A stretch of DNA of 64,000 nucleotides from Reticulitermes speratus (GCA_021186555.1 JAJKFL010000003.1:34274908-34338907); one strand, 5' to 3'. Positions 47,680 to 59,336 are shown, counted from the stretch's first letter. Numbers and translations: made by a program. The notes: generated by a model from the letters alone, not told the origin.

Positions 47680-49740
47680 TTAACTGCCGTGTCATTAATA
47701 AGAACACCAACAGTGACGAGGCAGTAACTGTGCTCACACCCCTTGCCGAAACAGGTAGCATTACGAATGTATATGATGATGCTCAACGTAGCGAAGTGAA
47801 ACATATATAGTGGAACCTGAAGTGTACGAACTACAGCATGACGTACAAATTTTGATTCCCTAGTATTGCTTACCACTCTACGATTTAATTATTCTGTCGC
47901 TTATTGTTCTGTTTGCACATATAGGATTTGGTAAAAGCAGATGTGCGAGTGAATGTAGTTTGTGTCTGTAGATAGTAAACAGTGAAGCGACCATGACTAG
48001 CTGGAAAGAAACAAAGTGACTGGGAGTGAATTATTGAGTTACTGCTTTAAAGAAGTCTGTTTATCGGTGTTTACTTGTACCTCGTCTGGCCTCACCAGTG
48101 AGGAGAGTCGCAAGTATTTGTGAACTGTGAAAGTGAATTATTATTCTTTGGCAGTTGTTATATGTCAGTGAAGTAAATAAAGTATGATTCGTCTTGTGAT
48201 AGACCGGCGAATAATAATAACATAGCGTGAAAAACGTCAAACATTTGTTCAGACAAAATTATTATATATATTAATTATTAACGCGAATAATCGTCTGTGT
48301 TTTTGATAGGCGTATCGATGCAATTTGAGGAAACCTGCTGTTAGTATTTGTCAAGTAGAATTAAGAACAAAGGAGCAGACCAGATCATCGTCTAAAATAA
48401 TGTGAACTCTTATCCCATTTAGCTACTTAGGCCCAAATGTGTAGACAAGTACATGCCGATTAAAATGCGAAAGTTAGAAACCTGTCTTTGCAAATACCGG
48501 AAGCTGTTTGGAAAAATTTAGATTCGTAATGTTTATACACATTTCTCAGAAATAAGATACACGTTTTTCCATCGCAGTCTTGTTGTTCATATTTTAATTA
48601 ATCTCTTGAAAGGAGGGTGAAATTTCACTTTTTAGTTTCGTATATATAAAAAATATCAACACTGGAAAGAGAAATTCTTGCTTGTTTTCTGTTAAGAAAT
48701 AATAAACCTAATTGTATGGGGCAGTTATATGGCAACTCGTATCTTTATACCAACAACGCTGTGAGTGAGTTTTAGGTAATTCGCATGTAGAACTCGTAAA
48801 AGTATGAAGGTTTTCAGATTCACGCGAAAGATAGACCCAATTAAAACAATTATCGTCATAATGTTTTCGTAACCGTTTCAAAATTTTGATGTAGGTAGTG
48901 GTGGTTAGCCATATCTTGCCGCCTTTTCTGTGTAAAGTTTCTATCAGAAGCAATAGATATCGATTCACCAGTAAGATTAAATCTTAGTATTAAAGATAAC
49001 TGTAATATTTTCCCTCTAATCGTTCGCTGAGAAATATAATTCCCAATAATCAGAACACGGAATGATTTTTCCGAAAGTCTACAAAAAATTGAAAGGCATG
49101 AAAGGCAAGAATTATGATTGGTACTTAGTGACGTAATATTCTTATATCCTTAAGTGGTAGCATGGTAATCAAAACCTCTTCACCAATCATTATTCAACGT
49201 GGAAGAACAAATTGTTTCATAAGTTATAGCCCACGTGTGAAAGCCCAACCCATATGAATGAAAAAGAAGGGAGCAAGAAATTATAATATCCAACCCACGT
49301 CATTAAAACGCATCTAAATCCTTCATTTATGTGACTTGTTTTAACCTGAAGGGACTGTACATTCACGGTGATTTATTAACGAAATGTAATATAACACAGA
49401 TCTTAAGAGCGTCTTGCATCTGATAAATATCTCTTTGAGCTTATCCATAATTTAATACGTGCCACACGTGAATAACATTACTGGTATATCTATATAGCTC
49501 TTACATTTCAGAGAATGGCCGTTTTAAACGTGGATAGAAAGGAGTTGGTGGTTACAGAGTGTAAGATTTCCTTCATATTCTCTGACATTCAAAAAAAAAA
49601 AATTATCCCCCTCCCCCGCTTCGAAAAATATTTTTACGTGGAAATTATTGAGAAAGAAAGAATGAAAATTTGATATCAAGGTATGAAACATTGCGTCAAG
49701 TTGCGCCTCTTAAGGTTTGAACATCGTTGGTGAACATTTA
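47680..49740. other. no gene seen
   Basis: AT-rich; an 86-codon minus-strand frame (48708-48968) is unrecognised. A-run at about 49591-49601. Confidence 0.5.
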
Positions 49741-49744
49741 AAGT

Positions 49745-50206
49745 CTTGTGTCGTATGACGCCGTGTCGATTCGTAATTAGCGACCTTCGGTAGGAGCTTT
49801 TTGCCTCCGTCTTCAGGGTAAAACAGGGAGGCAACACACAGTTCCCAAACATCGGTAACTATTTACAAATTGACGCAGCGTCCTATCTCAGAAGATGTGA
49901 ATATTGACAAACGCTGCTGTAGCCCATGTATTCAGACATCAAAGGCAAAGTTGTCACTAAATTAAGGCCTTATAAGATTGGGTGAATTGGTAGTACTCCA
50001 TCTTCAGGGTAAAAGAGGGAGGCAACAAACAGTTCCCAAACATCGACAGCTATATACAAATTGACACAGCGTGAAATCCTAGAAGATGTGAATGTTTACC
50101 AACACTGCTGTGAGAATCTCATATTTCCTAGCGTATGTGTCCAGATATCAAAGACGAAGGTGTGACTGAATTAAGGCCTTATACGGTTTAGTGAATTGGT
50201 AGTACT
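49745..50206. mobile_element. two tandem copies of an ACGT-type foldback repeat
   Basis: Copy 1 (about 49745-49997) and copy 2 (about 49984-50206) share CTTCAGGGTAAAA, GGGAGGCAAC, CAGTTCCCAAACATCG, TACAAATTGAC and AAATTAAGGCCTTATA, each ending GTGAATTGGTAGTACT. CTTCAGGGT starts at 49811 and 50002; the ends lie 209 bases apart, so the copies differ by an indel of about 18 bases. In copy 1 the minus strand of the left half has CTGAAGA with GGAGG..CTCCT and CGAAGG. The right half on the plus strand has GGAGG..TCCC and AAACATCGGTAAC. The halves are therefore inverted relative to each other. Confidence 0.75.
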
Positions 50207-50209
50207 GTA

Positions 50210-51545
50210 CAAAGTATGGGTATGACCGTTGTGGCTCCGTGTATTATGGTTAGTGTTAATATCTCTAACATGTCTACATGTAACAACTAGAGAACAACTG
50301 AACAGATTTGTACGAGTGCTATTAGAGTTTTTGACAGTTCTTTTATACATTCTATGTTTGGCTAAAATTCGGCATTATTATAGGAAACATTACTTGGATA
50401 TCCAACTTCTTGTTTGCGCGCATCTCAGGTATAACTGGTTAAATGTTTATAGATTTATCGGAGCAAACAATATTTCGAACAAGAACCATAGAGAGACACG
50501 AAACACTTCTCAATTCCAATACAGTTTTTTTTCTTGGCAAAGGAGCGATTGCACTGTAATAGTTGTGGTATGTGTGTATATTTATAACTTCTTATAATAA
50601 CGCTCGTATCTTCTCAAATCTTAAATTGGCCATTTTCCAGAATATTCCACACAAGATGCCTACGCTCTTTTTGTTTCTATTCAAACTCTGCCCGATAATT
50701 TTAACCGGCTTAAATGTGATCGATCAATATGATAAGCATATATAATACGATAGCATAGTGCCCATAGGCCAGATTATCGGCTTTGCAACCAGTGTAATTG
50801 ACGTAGGATGTACGTAGAGTGTCTGTGTTGAAGGTCCGGGATGTGTAGTTTCAGAGATCAGCTATTTGAAGCGCAAGGTTATTTGACCGGGTGGCGTGGT
50901 TCAGTTGCTTTTGTGATTACGGTTGGTTAATTGGGCGTTTCGGTATCAAGATCATAGACCCGCTTGACAGGACACTTTGACTTACGCAGCGAACATATTT
51001 TTTGACTAGGGAATTACTCTTCTAGTATGATGACAACTTCCCCGTCCGAATAAAAAATAAAATAAAATTATAGCTGGAAAAATATTGTGTGAAAAACTGT
51101 TGTTAGAATTATGTATTCATCGTGTAGATTAACCTCCAAGTAAAGTAAGGCGGTAAGCATGCTAGCGTCTTAGAGAAAGAAAACAGGTTATTTTGGGGGT
51201 GGAGCTTGAAAGAAACTGTTTATCATTTTCACTTTTATATTTTTTACGTTGTTCTTTTTGTTCTGTTTTAGTCATACATCACAAAGAGATTAAGCTCGTA
51301 CTGAACTGGGTGCATGTTGTACAATTCGACCGTACTCACATTAATTAGTGTATAAGTGTTTAGAGGAAACAAATGTGTAGCGACTGTTCTTAAGTGAAAT
51401 TTGAGGTTGCCACATCGGTTTTAATAGAGATTAAAGTCTTCTGGGGTATGCAGACAGGCCGATTTGTAAATAGTCACCGGGGATTTAGAGGAATTTCCTG
51501 CCTTCATATTTAGCAGTGTACTTGAGCTGTGTAAACCCTGAAATA
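50210..51545. other. no gene seen
   Basis: A 122-codon plus-strand frame (50229-50597) is Leu/Tyr-rich with hydrophobic stretches but no recognised family or splice context. GGTGGCGTGGTTCAGTTG at about 50891 resembles an A-box, but no B-box follows. Confidence 0.4.
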
Positions 51546-51547
51546 GT

Positions 51548-51600
51548 AAATAATTACAAGGATTCCGGAGGTGCTTCCTGCGTCATCTTCAGGTTCTAGG
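51548..51600 (-). repeat. hammerhead-like relic (degenerate)
   Basis: The minus strand reads GAACCTGAAGATGACGCAGG, AAGCACCTCC, GGAATC (from GAAAC), TTGTAATTATTTAC. Core present, GAAAC lost. Confidence 0.35.
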
Positions 51601-51670
51601 CGATCCCAGTTGACTGCTGAAAGTTGTGTCATTTCAGAAGATTGACAACTTGAATTTTTCTTCACTTAAT

Positions 51671-52056
51671 ATATTCAACAACCAACTAAATGCACAATAT
51701 ATTTTTGACTATTATTTATATTAAAATAACAAACTACATGTTTCAATTTTATTGTAACCACTTTAGATGTTTACTGTTCATATAACCAACTTTATGCACT
51801 TTCACTATTGACTTTTATAGTTTACAAATTTCCCCTACATATGTTTCGGTATTAAAAGTTGACAGTGAAAGTGCATTTAGTTGGTTATATGAACAGTGAA
51901 TTGAAAATGCACGGTGAAAGTCATATAAAACTTTAGATGTTGTTTTATATAAAAATACTTAATATATATACTCCCTGATGGAAAGATGTTGGAGTTTGTT
52001 ATTTTAGTATAAATAAGAGCAAAAACATATTGTGCATTTAGTTGGTTGTTGAATAT
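51671..52056. mobile_element. nested pair of foldback elements
   Basis: Outer arms 51671-51735 and 51993-52056 are about 65-base inverted repeats ending in GTGCATTTAGTTGGTTGTTG. Inside, arms 51774-51816 and 51854-51896 (43 bases, 5 mismatches) share the related end GTGCATTTAGTTGGTTATAT. The inner element keeps a half hammerhead on the minus strand (CCGAAACATATGTAGGGG, about 51835-51852), identical over this segment to the 59.9 kb motif. An 11-bp direct repeat CTTTAGATGTT (51761 and 51931) flanks the inner part. No coding capacity. Confidence 0.85.
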
Positions 52057-53035
52057 AACAATTATTTTTCAATGCACGGAATGAGTAATATATAATTTTC
52101 TTCAGTTCTAGATATATGGAAGACACTGCAGTGTTTGCATAATAAAAACCCCGTTTAGTGTAACTGTGAACGATACACCGTAAGTGCGAAACGCAGAGGC
52201 TTATTTTGAAGTCATTTATAATGTGAAACTTCTCTTAAACGGAATTTGTGCATGACTGATACCTGTCTTTAGCGCGAAACTTTTACACTCCCGAGGATCC
52301 AAACTTTAAGGACCTGTATTAAGGTGAACCTGCCTGCATCGGAAAAGATTTTGGCCCCTTGCTTTTCCGTTACAGACAGGTTTCACTGATTAATGTGCAT
52401 TGAAATGTAAACTAAAATTTGACGATTACAGTCTGTACTACGGTATAAATACATAAGCTTTCCAGTCATCCATGAATTATTTCTTTATAAATGCTTTGGT
52501 TAATAACGCATTTCTGGTTATAGTTATCCTGATTGTCTTCGAATCCAAGGTTGTTATTGTTCCTAAGTTTCGTATGGTTAGCCGATAGCGCCAGAAGTGT
52601 TACGCTCTGTGGATATTCCTGTCTTGTTTTATATATATATAATATAGCATAAGGATGTGTCTTTTAATGTGCCTTATTACTTTTCGTAACATCAGAATTA
52701 ACCTTCAGACCCAAATACTGAATTAACTGATCCATGTCATTCTGCGTGATAAATATGTTACTGGTTGTAATGTGAATATTGGAGAGGGATAAATAAGACG
52801 ATATGAGATTTGCGAAATGTATCCTTCAACACAACGTCAACGATGACTGCTGGGGACACCTATATTCGTATGCAGTTGGTCGGTAAAATGGTGTGGGACT
52901 TGTTCCCGGAAACAGTCGGCCAGAGCGTCGATCGTATATTAGCTTACTTCCGGCTTGCTTATTATCGGCACATATCAGTTTATAAGGCTCTCGAATTTTT
53001 GGAGAGTTTTTCGCTTTTGCATTGTTTTTGTATGG

Positions 53036-53285
53036 TACGCGGTGGCCTGGTTAGTTGACAAGCCGGAAGGTCGCAGGTTGAATTCCTGGTGGGGTCATTG
53101 GGATTTTTCATTATGGCCCTGGGGTCGACTCAACCTCTAACAGAAATGAGTACTACGAGTGTCTCCTGGTGGGTGAGGGTCTGACAACCTAAAAATGTTG
53201 ATACTGTCATTAAGCCCTTCATTCTCCAAGTCCTGTCAGCAAAATTTCAGGACAGCACCTCAAAAGAGGCCACGAGCGTCTCATT
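53036..53285 (+). mobile_element. SINE family B, with tRNA-like head
   Basis: Head GGTGGCCTGGTTAGTTGACA with B-box-like GCAGGTTGAATTCCTGG. Body has CATTATGGCCCTGGGGTCGA, AATGAGTACTACGAGTG, GAGGGTCTGACAACC and CCTCAAAAGAGGCCACGAGC. Frames of 60-80 codons here are shadows. Confidence 0.7.
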
Positions 53286-53452
53286 TCTCTCTCGATTCAT
53301 TATCCAGTAATCGCCTTTCTTTTCAAACCTATCTGAGCTACTCAGTGGGTTGTTAAGTAAACAATACATAAATAAGTGTTTTAATAGAACCACAGTTTTC
53401 ACGAAAATTGACGAAATAGATGATATAAGAAATGATTAACAATTGTAGGTCT

Positions 53453-53642
53453 TTATTCTATTTTCACCGTGCATTTTTCGAGTATAGAAAATCTCAGGGG
53501 GTCACAACTGACTGTCAGTTGTGACCCCCTGAGGATGGCTCATTGGTGAGCCGAAACATGTCGGGGCTTTTTATCAAACAGTTTTAGAATATTTTAGTGT
53601 TTTTATAACAAGTGCATTTGGTTGGTGAAAAACATTGTCTAT
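53453..53642 (+). mobile_element. 190-bp hammerhead-bearing element with 12-bp target duplication
   Basis: Bounded by a perfect direct repeat AATTGTAGGTCT (53441-53452 and 53643-53654). Inside: left end TTTTCACCGTGCATTTTT; a perfect 19-bp hairpin (CTCAGGGGGTCACAACTGA, 3-base loop, and its complement); the hammerhead core; then AAGTGCATTTGGTTGGTGAA. Exactly 33 bases separate the A of AAGTGC from the end, as in the 59.5 kb element. The structure fits an inverted dimer whose left copy lost its ribozyme core. A 12-bp duplication favours retroposition over cut-and-paste transposition. Confidence 0.8.
53525..53566 (+). ncRNA. candidate hammerhead ribozyme, near-intact
   Basis: Stem I: CCCC (53525-53528) with GGGG (53563-53566). 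Core CTGAGGA (53529-53535), fitting CTGANGA. One extra T (53536), then stem II GGCTCA-TTGG-TGAGCC (53537-53552), 6 perfect pairs. GAAA (53553-53556), then the self-complementary ACATGT (53556-53561) as a minimal stem III, then C (53562), completing the canonical GTC triplet. A two-base stem III loop cannot close in one molecule, so cleavage would need a dimer, as reported for small hammerheads of Penelope-like elements. The extra T between A9 and stem II departs from the consensus. The 19-bp hairpin just upstream would compete with stem I. Confidence 0.55.
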
Positions 53643-53659
53643 AATTGTAGGTCTGTTAC

Positions 53660-54745
53660 TTGAGGCACCACAGTGAAGCATGTCATCCGAAGTGGATAGA
53701 ACATACGGGTATAATGCATGAAATACTGGCTTAAAATAGCCTTAAACCACAAACCCACATAAAAAAGATACCAACGATAAGCCAGAAAATCCTGAAAAAA
53801 AACTTGCAAACACAAAACCGGCAATAGTGCCTATACCGTGAACCGGAAAGTAGAAGAACTCTGTTCTGTTGCTCATTGCATACCGACGAGATTAACGTGA
53901 ATTTTTTTTCTGTCTATATTTTAATTTAACTAAATGCTAGATGGTTTGTGAAAAAGGCTTAGGCTTGTTCTCCGTTTGGGAATAATCGCTACACTTTCGT
54001 CAGTAAGAAGATTTTGGGACACCCTTTTGTGAAACATTATACGGTTTGCACTGTGTATGGTAATAGTCCAGCGCAGTCATTTAACGTTATTTAATTGATT
54101 GCAGCAAACGGTTTAATTTTATGCTACGTTTCACTCATTAATAAAGGATATTTTCCTCGTCTATATTTGCAAAACTAAGTCACAAAAAAGTAAAGTATAA
54201 TTTAATTAATTATTAAAGTGATAAGAATTTCGAGTAAATCAGTTTTCTCCGAAATTTTTGGCATGCAAAAAGAGAAAGAGGAGCCACATTTTGATATGTT
54301 ATCGTCTAACCGCCCTTGGATGTGGAGGCAGAATTTGTCTCAAATTTACTCACACTGAATTTCTGTTGGAAAATGTGACGATTTATGGATGGTTTTGCAG
54401 GGTAGAATTATGAGTTTTATGCTACTATTGGGGTCATTGTCTCTGGAAATTAAATTGAACCCATTTTACTGGACGGCACAATATTGAAACTGAAGTTGAT
54501 CGATGCAGTGGGATATATTCCTGATAATTCGTTTCTAATTCAGTCTCTTCCACTCTTTGTATATACGGCCCTTCCACTCAACACACCGTCTGCACATAAT
54601 TCTTCGTTTTTCTGTACAGTGACCTTGTATTTATGTAACCTGCATTCTGATACGGCAGGTAAATTATATTCTCTTCCAACGCGCGCCGTACAACATTTGT
54701 TTCGACGGTTTTCGTGCTTTCAATGCAACCACTTTATGTTTTGGT
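53660..54745. other. no gene seen
   Basis: Frames of 61 and 87 codons on either strand, unrecognised. AT-rich. Confidence 0.45.
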
Positions 54746-54757
54746 AAGTGTGACTGT

Positions 54758-55013
54758 GCCGGCCGCGCGGTCTAAGGCGTGGGTCTACGGCCGCTCGCCT
54801 ACTGGGATTGTGGGTTCGAATCCCGCCTAGGGCATGGATGTCTGCTCTTGTGAGTGTTGTGTGTTGTCAGGTAGAGGTCTCTGCGACGAGCTGGTCCCTC
54901 GTCCAGAGGAGTCCTACCGAGTGTGGTGTGTCTAAAGTTTGTGTGATCGTAAAGCCTCGAAAAATGAGGCGGCCTAGGCCCCCAAAGGGCTGTCGAGCCA
55001 TTGGGGGGAAAAA
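54758..55013 (+). mobile_element. SINE family C with 12-bp target duplication
   Basis: The head CGCGCGGTCTAAGGCGTGGG contains the A-box and GGGTTCGAATCCC the B-box. Body GCATGGATGTCTGCTCTTG, GTAGAGGTCTCTGCGACGAG, GTCCAGAGGAGTCC; end AAAGGGCTGTCGAGCCATTG and an A-tail. The perfect duplication AAGTGTGACTGT at 54746-54757 and 55014-55025 fixes the borders (256 bp). The 86-codon frame is a SINE translation. Confidence 0.95.
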
Positions 55014-55437
55014 AAGTGTGACTGTAGCTTTGTTGGTTTCTATCAAGAGACGTACAGGGACGTTGTAAGTCAAAAATGTTGACAACGTTCCTGCAATTTT
55101 TTAACCCTGTAAATATGAATGTAACGAAGATGGCTGTTTAATGTTCAGCCAATACTTGCAGTAAAGTTGGACGTATATAGTTCCTAATCTCAAGGTGATG
55201 AACTAGCGGAAAAGAGTTCACCTAGTATGGCCAGTCGTAAAATGTTTTCAGTACAATTTGGCTGCAGGATGGCATTGCAGCAGTCAAGCATGATAGTACG
55301 TGTAGGATCAACACCAAGTATGTCACAAACTGTCCTGAACGCAACGAAGATTTAGAAACTCCACAGAAGGTGTTCTAAATTTGGTGTAATGTAGGCCTAT
55401 GTATTCCCCAATATACAGTCATACACAACACCATATT

Positions 55438-55775
55438 GCCGACCTCTGTGGACTAGTGGTTAGCGTGCTCGCCACTGGACCCAAGGTTCACGGGTTCGAT
55501 CCCGACCGAGGTCGATGGATTTTTAAGGGTGATAAAAATCCGGAGCACCACTTCCTTCGGAGGAGAAGTAAAGCCGTCGGTCCCATGTCGTAGATTTACG
55601 GCATGTAAAAGAACCTTACGGGCATGAATAGAACTAGTAATGCTCGTAAGCAAAATTCAGCGGCCATTTCTCACCCAAGTATCCTGACTGACTGCCAGAA
55701 CAGCGCGACAAATGCACAAGACCAAGTAACCTCGGAAAGAGGAGGTACAAGCCCATATAGGGCTGTCGAGCCATA

Positions 55776-55776
<1 letters not shown>
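55438..55776 (+). mobile_element. SINE family D (shares 3' end with family C)
   Basis: The head begins CGACCTC and ends its tRNA-like part with GAGGTCG, a perfect 7-bp acceptor-like stem. A-box region TGGACTAGTGGTTAGCGTG and B-box GGGTTCGATCCCG. The body (GGAGCACCACTTCCTTCGGA, GATTTACGGCATGTAAAAGA) is unrelated to family C, but the end GCCCATATAGGGCTGTCGAG plus CCATAG matches the family C terminus almost base for base. Confidence 0.9.

Positions 55777-55827
<51 letters not shown>
55777..55827. repeat. (TTA)n tail of the family D SINE
   Basis: Sixteen or so uninterrupted units directly after the SINE 3' end; frames over it are poly-Ile or poly-Asn artefacts. Confidence 0.95.
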
Positions 55828-55828
<1 letters not shown>

Positions 55829-55829
55829 A

Positions 55830-58440
55830 CATATGTGTAATAATAACAGCACAACGAGGATGAGTTCTAAATCTGAATAATGATTTCAAGAATGTTGTCC
55901 GAATTTCAAATACAAAGGCCAAGTCATCTATCACATTCAAGTAATGTACTCATATCAAATTATTCCGTTTTACTAGTGTCTAACATACGTCATTGGGTCA
56001 TGTGGAGTAAGATGTTCAAATATTCAGTGCTTTAGTAGTTCCGTTATGAATTTCAAAGGCATGTCTTTATACGTTCCTCAGTACTGCTGTCATGTAGCTA
56101 AAGGCACGAGCTTCTTTCAGGACCTAGTAATGTCAGGGTAAACCTATATGTCATTATACCAAAGTGTTCTTGAGTTATACCGTCTTGCCCCGGTCTCCCC
56201 TAAGGATATATATATATATATTTTTTTTTTTTTCAAATTTTAACCCTTCAAAGCATATGGTCGCCATATATACCAACTGCTTTTACATTGAACGTTTCTG
56301 CTTTAGGAATGTGATGTAATTGTGTGTTTCTTATTCTGAGGATCAGCACCAATTATTTTCTCAAACGACATTAGAAGGTTGGTCTTTGTAATGACCATGC
56401 ATTGTGTTTTCTGTGTTGTAAGAACCAGAATTTTTTGTGTGTTACTTGAATTACCTTCACGTTTCAAACAATTTATTATATGTAACTCATTAGTAGTTAT
56501 CCTGGAAACAGCAAATTTTGCACTAACCACTGGATAAGTAAACTTTAATTTACGTTACGGGTATATATAAAGATCCAATTCGTTCCTGACAGAAAAATTT
56601 TGCTTCCATTAGAGGGACCAATTTCCGCTTATTTGTGTAGGCTAAATATGCTATACAGGATGAGAGAAATGCAGAGCTTTCTAATGTTAAGTCGGGCGGT
56701 ACATGCGGTAAACACTATATTTTAAAGGGTTAATACTACTTTGGAAATGACCAAAGAAACGCGCCTAAATGACACTGCACATTTCGTATGTGTGGTGGTC
56801 GCTTGTATTTTAATTAGACATTAAAAATAGTGCATAACATACGTGTTCAACTACTTAAATAAAGTTGGGAACTTACTTGTTGACTGAAGGTGTATCACAT
56901 ACAGAATACAGTTTGCAATTGTGGCTCCGATGTAAGAAGTAATACCAGAAGTTACGTAAAGGGAGACACTAATAAAACAGATTTTAATGGAGATGAAGCG
57001 GCCTCTTGGGCCTGATCTTGAAGATGAAGAATATTATAATTGATTTTAATGATAAAGTGTCGGTTCACCAACATATATAAGTAGGTAGGCAGTTAGTTAA
57101 GTAGGTAGGTAGGTATGTAGACAGACAGACACTACACACGTAGGTAGGTGGGTAGTATTGGAATTTTTCAATATCAAATTTTTAAATTTCTCAATTTTGA
57201 CCTTATTTCACTGGACAAAGATAATAATGTAAGCAGGTATATTCATTTTGTTTTCTTTAAATTTCGGGCAAATCCAGTTTTATCTCACTTCGTAGTAGAT
57301 GCAGCAACAGTATTTGTTTTTATATGGCAGTTGAAAGCTGCCCCTAGTGTCATTTAATTGATGCCGATAAACCCTCGTTGCTTCTGAATAAATTGATATT
57401 GTGACTGTGCCAAAAGTATGCATACGTAACGCCCGTCAGCAGGTGTTGTGTAAGTACTAAATATCTTTTATAAGTTTAACCTGAAAATAATTAGTAAAGC
57501 AAAATAAACTCTACCAACTGTTATGCGTTAGTCTCTGGCCTATCCATCCTTCTATTATACATTCATTTTTTTCACACTTATTTTCTCTCCGTAATCATTT
57601 TTCTCCTTAATAAGTCTAATTCATCGTGCTCCAGAATTAATGAACGCTGTGTAATTATGACTATCTATATGTGTACGAATCTCTTCTTGCCCCCATTATA
57701 CTTGCCTTCTCTTTCTCCCCAACTCGTTCCCTCACCACCCCCTTCAATATGGCTGGAGCTGCCGTGCTGTATAATTAACGTAACTAATACTGCAGTAAAG
57801 AGATTAATATGCAATACTTTACAGCCGACGTCGTGCCATAACTTTACTCTTCGTACGGACATGGAGGCCGCTGCCACCGCCTGGCGCTACGAACAAGCTC
57901 TAAGCTTTCCAAGTAAGGGGGAGAAAAGAACTTGTTTGATTAAGCGCCTCCATTTGGAATACAAAATTGGCGTGGTTTTTTAAATCATTTTTATTCCTGG
58001 AATGAAGAAGATGTGTTCTACTTTTAGTTCTGTCGAAATTAAACGAAAAGTGGCCAACCCTATGCGTAAACTACGACTGATTTATTTCACTTGTTTCTGT
58101 ATATTCACTGCTGTTGTTAACATCCTCAGTTTGGTAGGTAGGCCCTATTTTTTTTCAAGCCTTGTGGGTGTTCGTTATTCTGAACACTTCAAGCATCTTC
58201 TGATTTCTTCAGAATTAAATTATTTCCCACAGAAAAACAGTATGAATAATGATAATAATAATAATAATACCTTAATATTTTAATTGAATTATGTTTGAGT
58301 GCTTACTGCCAGATAACGCACATAAGAGGCACACGTTTAAAATACACAATAAAACAAAATAAATAGCATAAATTAACGAATTAAATTATAAGTAGAATAA
58401 GAAGGATGAAAATAATTTGCTTTATAACTTAACACAAGAA
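55830..58440. other. no gene seen
   Basis: TA tract and T-run at 56205-56236, degenerate (TAGG)n at about 57080-57155, short AAT run at 58247-58268. A 108-codon frame at 57657-57983 has no recognised domain. Confidence 0.5.
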
Positions 58441-58793
58441 GATTATGTTCCAAAAAAAACTGTATTCTGGAAACACAAGTAGGCTTATGCTATTAGCAGA
58501 GTTAGAACACCTGGTTGAAGGACTGGACCTTATTTTATTGTTGCTTTAGAAACTATAGTAGCCTCTAATGTATTTGGTACATGAAAATTCTTAGAGTATG
58601 TATGACTGAAGGACAGTGATTATGTTCCAAAAAAACTGTATTCTGGAAACACAAGTAGGCTTATGCTATTAGCAGAGTTACAACACCTGGTTGAAGGACT
58701 GGACCTTATTTTATTGTTGCTTTAGAAACTGTAGTAGCCTCTAATGCATTTGGTACATGAAAATTCTTAGAGTATGTATGATTGATGGACAGT
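58441..58793. repeat. recent 177-bp tandem duplication
   Basis: Unit 1 (58441-58617) and unit 2 (58618-58793) both begin GATTATGTTCC and end GGACAGT. I count five substitutions and one A-run indel, about 97% identity. No third unit and no coding potential. Confidence 0.97.
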
Positions 58794-59287
58794 TTATCCT
58801 GCCCTTAAAAGCACTGAAAGTAGATAAAGTATAAGGAAGTTGCCTGGAATAAGGGATTATTAATTTCAAACTCCCCTGGATCAAGTTATAACTATGAGAA
58901 AATCCAGGCTGTTTAAATCGACTCTGATATACGTCTGTGAATTTCTTTGTTATATTATCCAGTGTATTGGAATCTATTACGTAACGTATTCCAGGCGACT
59001 GAATCACACAAAGGCGTTGACCAAATTAAAGCAGTATACGATAATAGAAATTGCAGGCTGTCGTAAAATGTCAAATTATGTAATAACAATAATAAAAAAA
59101 ATAATAACAATAATAATAAACTATTGACCACCTAACTCCAGAATGTACCATTTTGGCGAGGAATGAGTATCCCAGAAGAACGCAGAACTCATCAACATCG
59201 CGTCGGAAGCCTGAAATTACGTAAAGTTAATGCACATTTACATTATTCAATATGCAAAGCATTAGGCATCGAAACGACAGACAAATG

Positions 59288-59333
<46 letters not shown>

Positions 59334-59336
59334 ACA
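59288..59336. repeat. (CA)n microsatellite inside the LINE frame
   Basis: About 20 CA units directly after the codons for DKWRA, where related LINEs encode THTP from an ACACA-rich segment; apparently expanded in place. Confidence 0.95.

Noticed and set aside
50229..50597. 122-codon frame with hydrophobic stretches, possible membrane protein
   Set aside because: AT-rich DNA readily yields Leu/Tyr/Phe-rich frames; no family motif, start context or exon signals.
55439..55513. Functional tRNA gene with perfect acceptor stem
   Set aside because: No convincing anticodon arm, and it continues directly into the family D SINE body.
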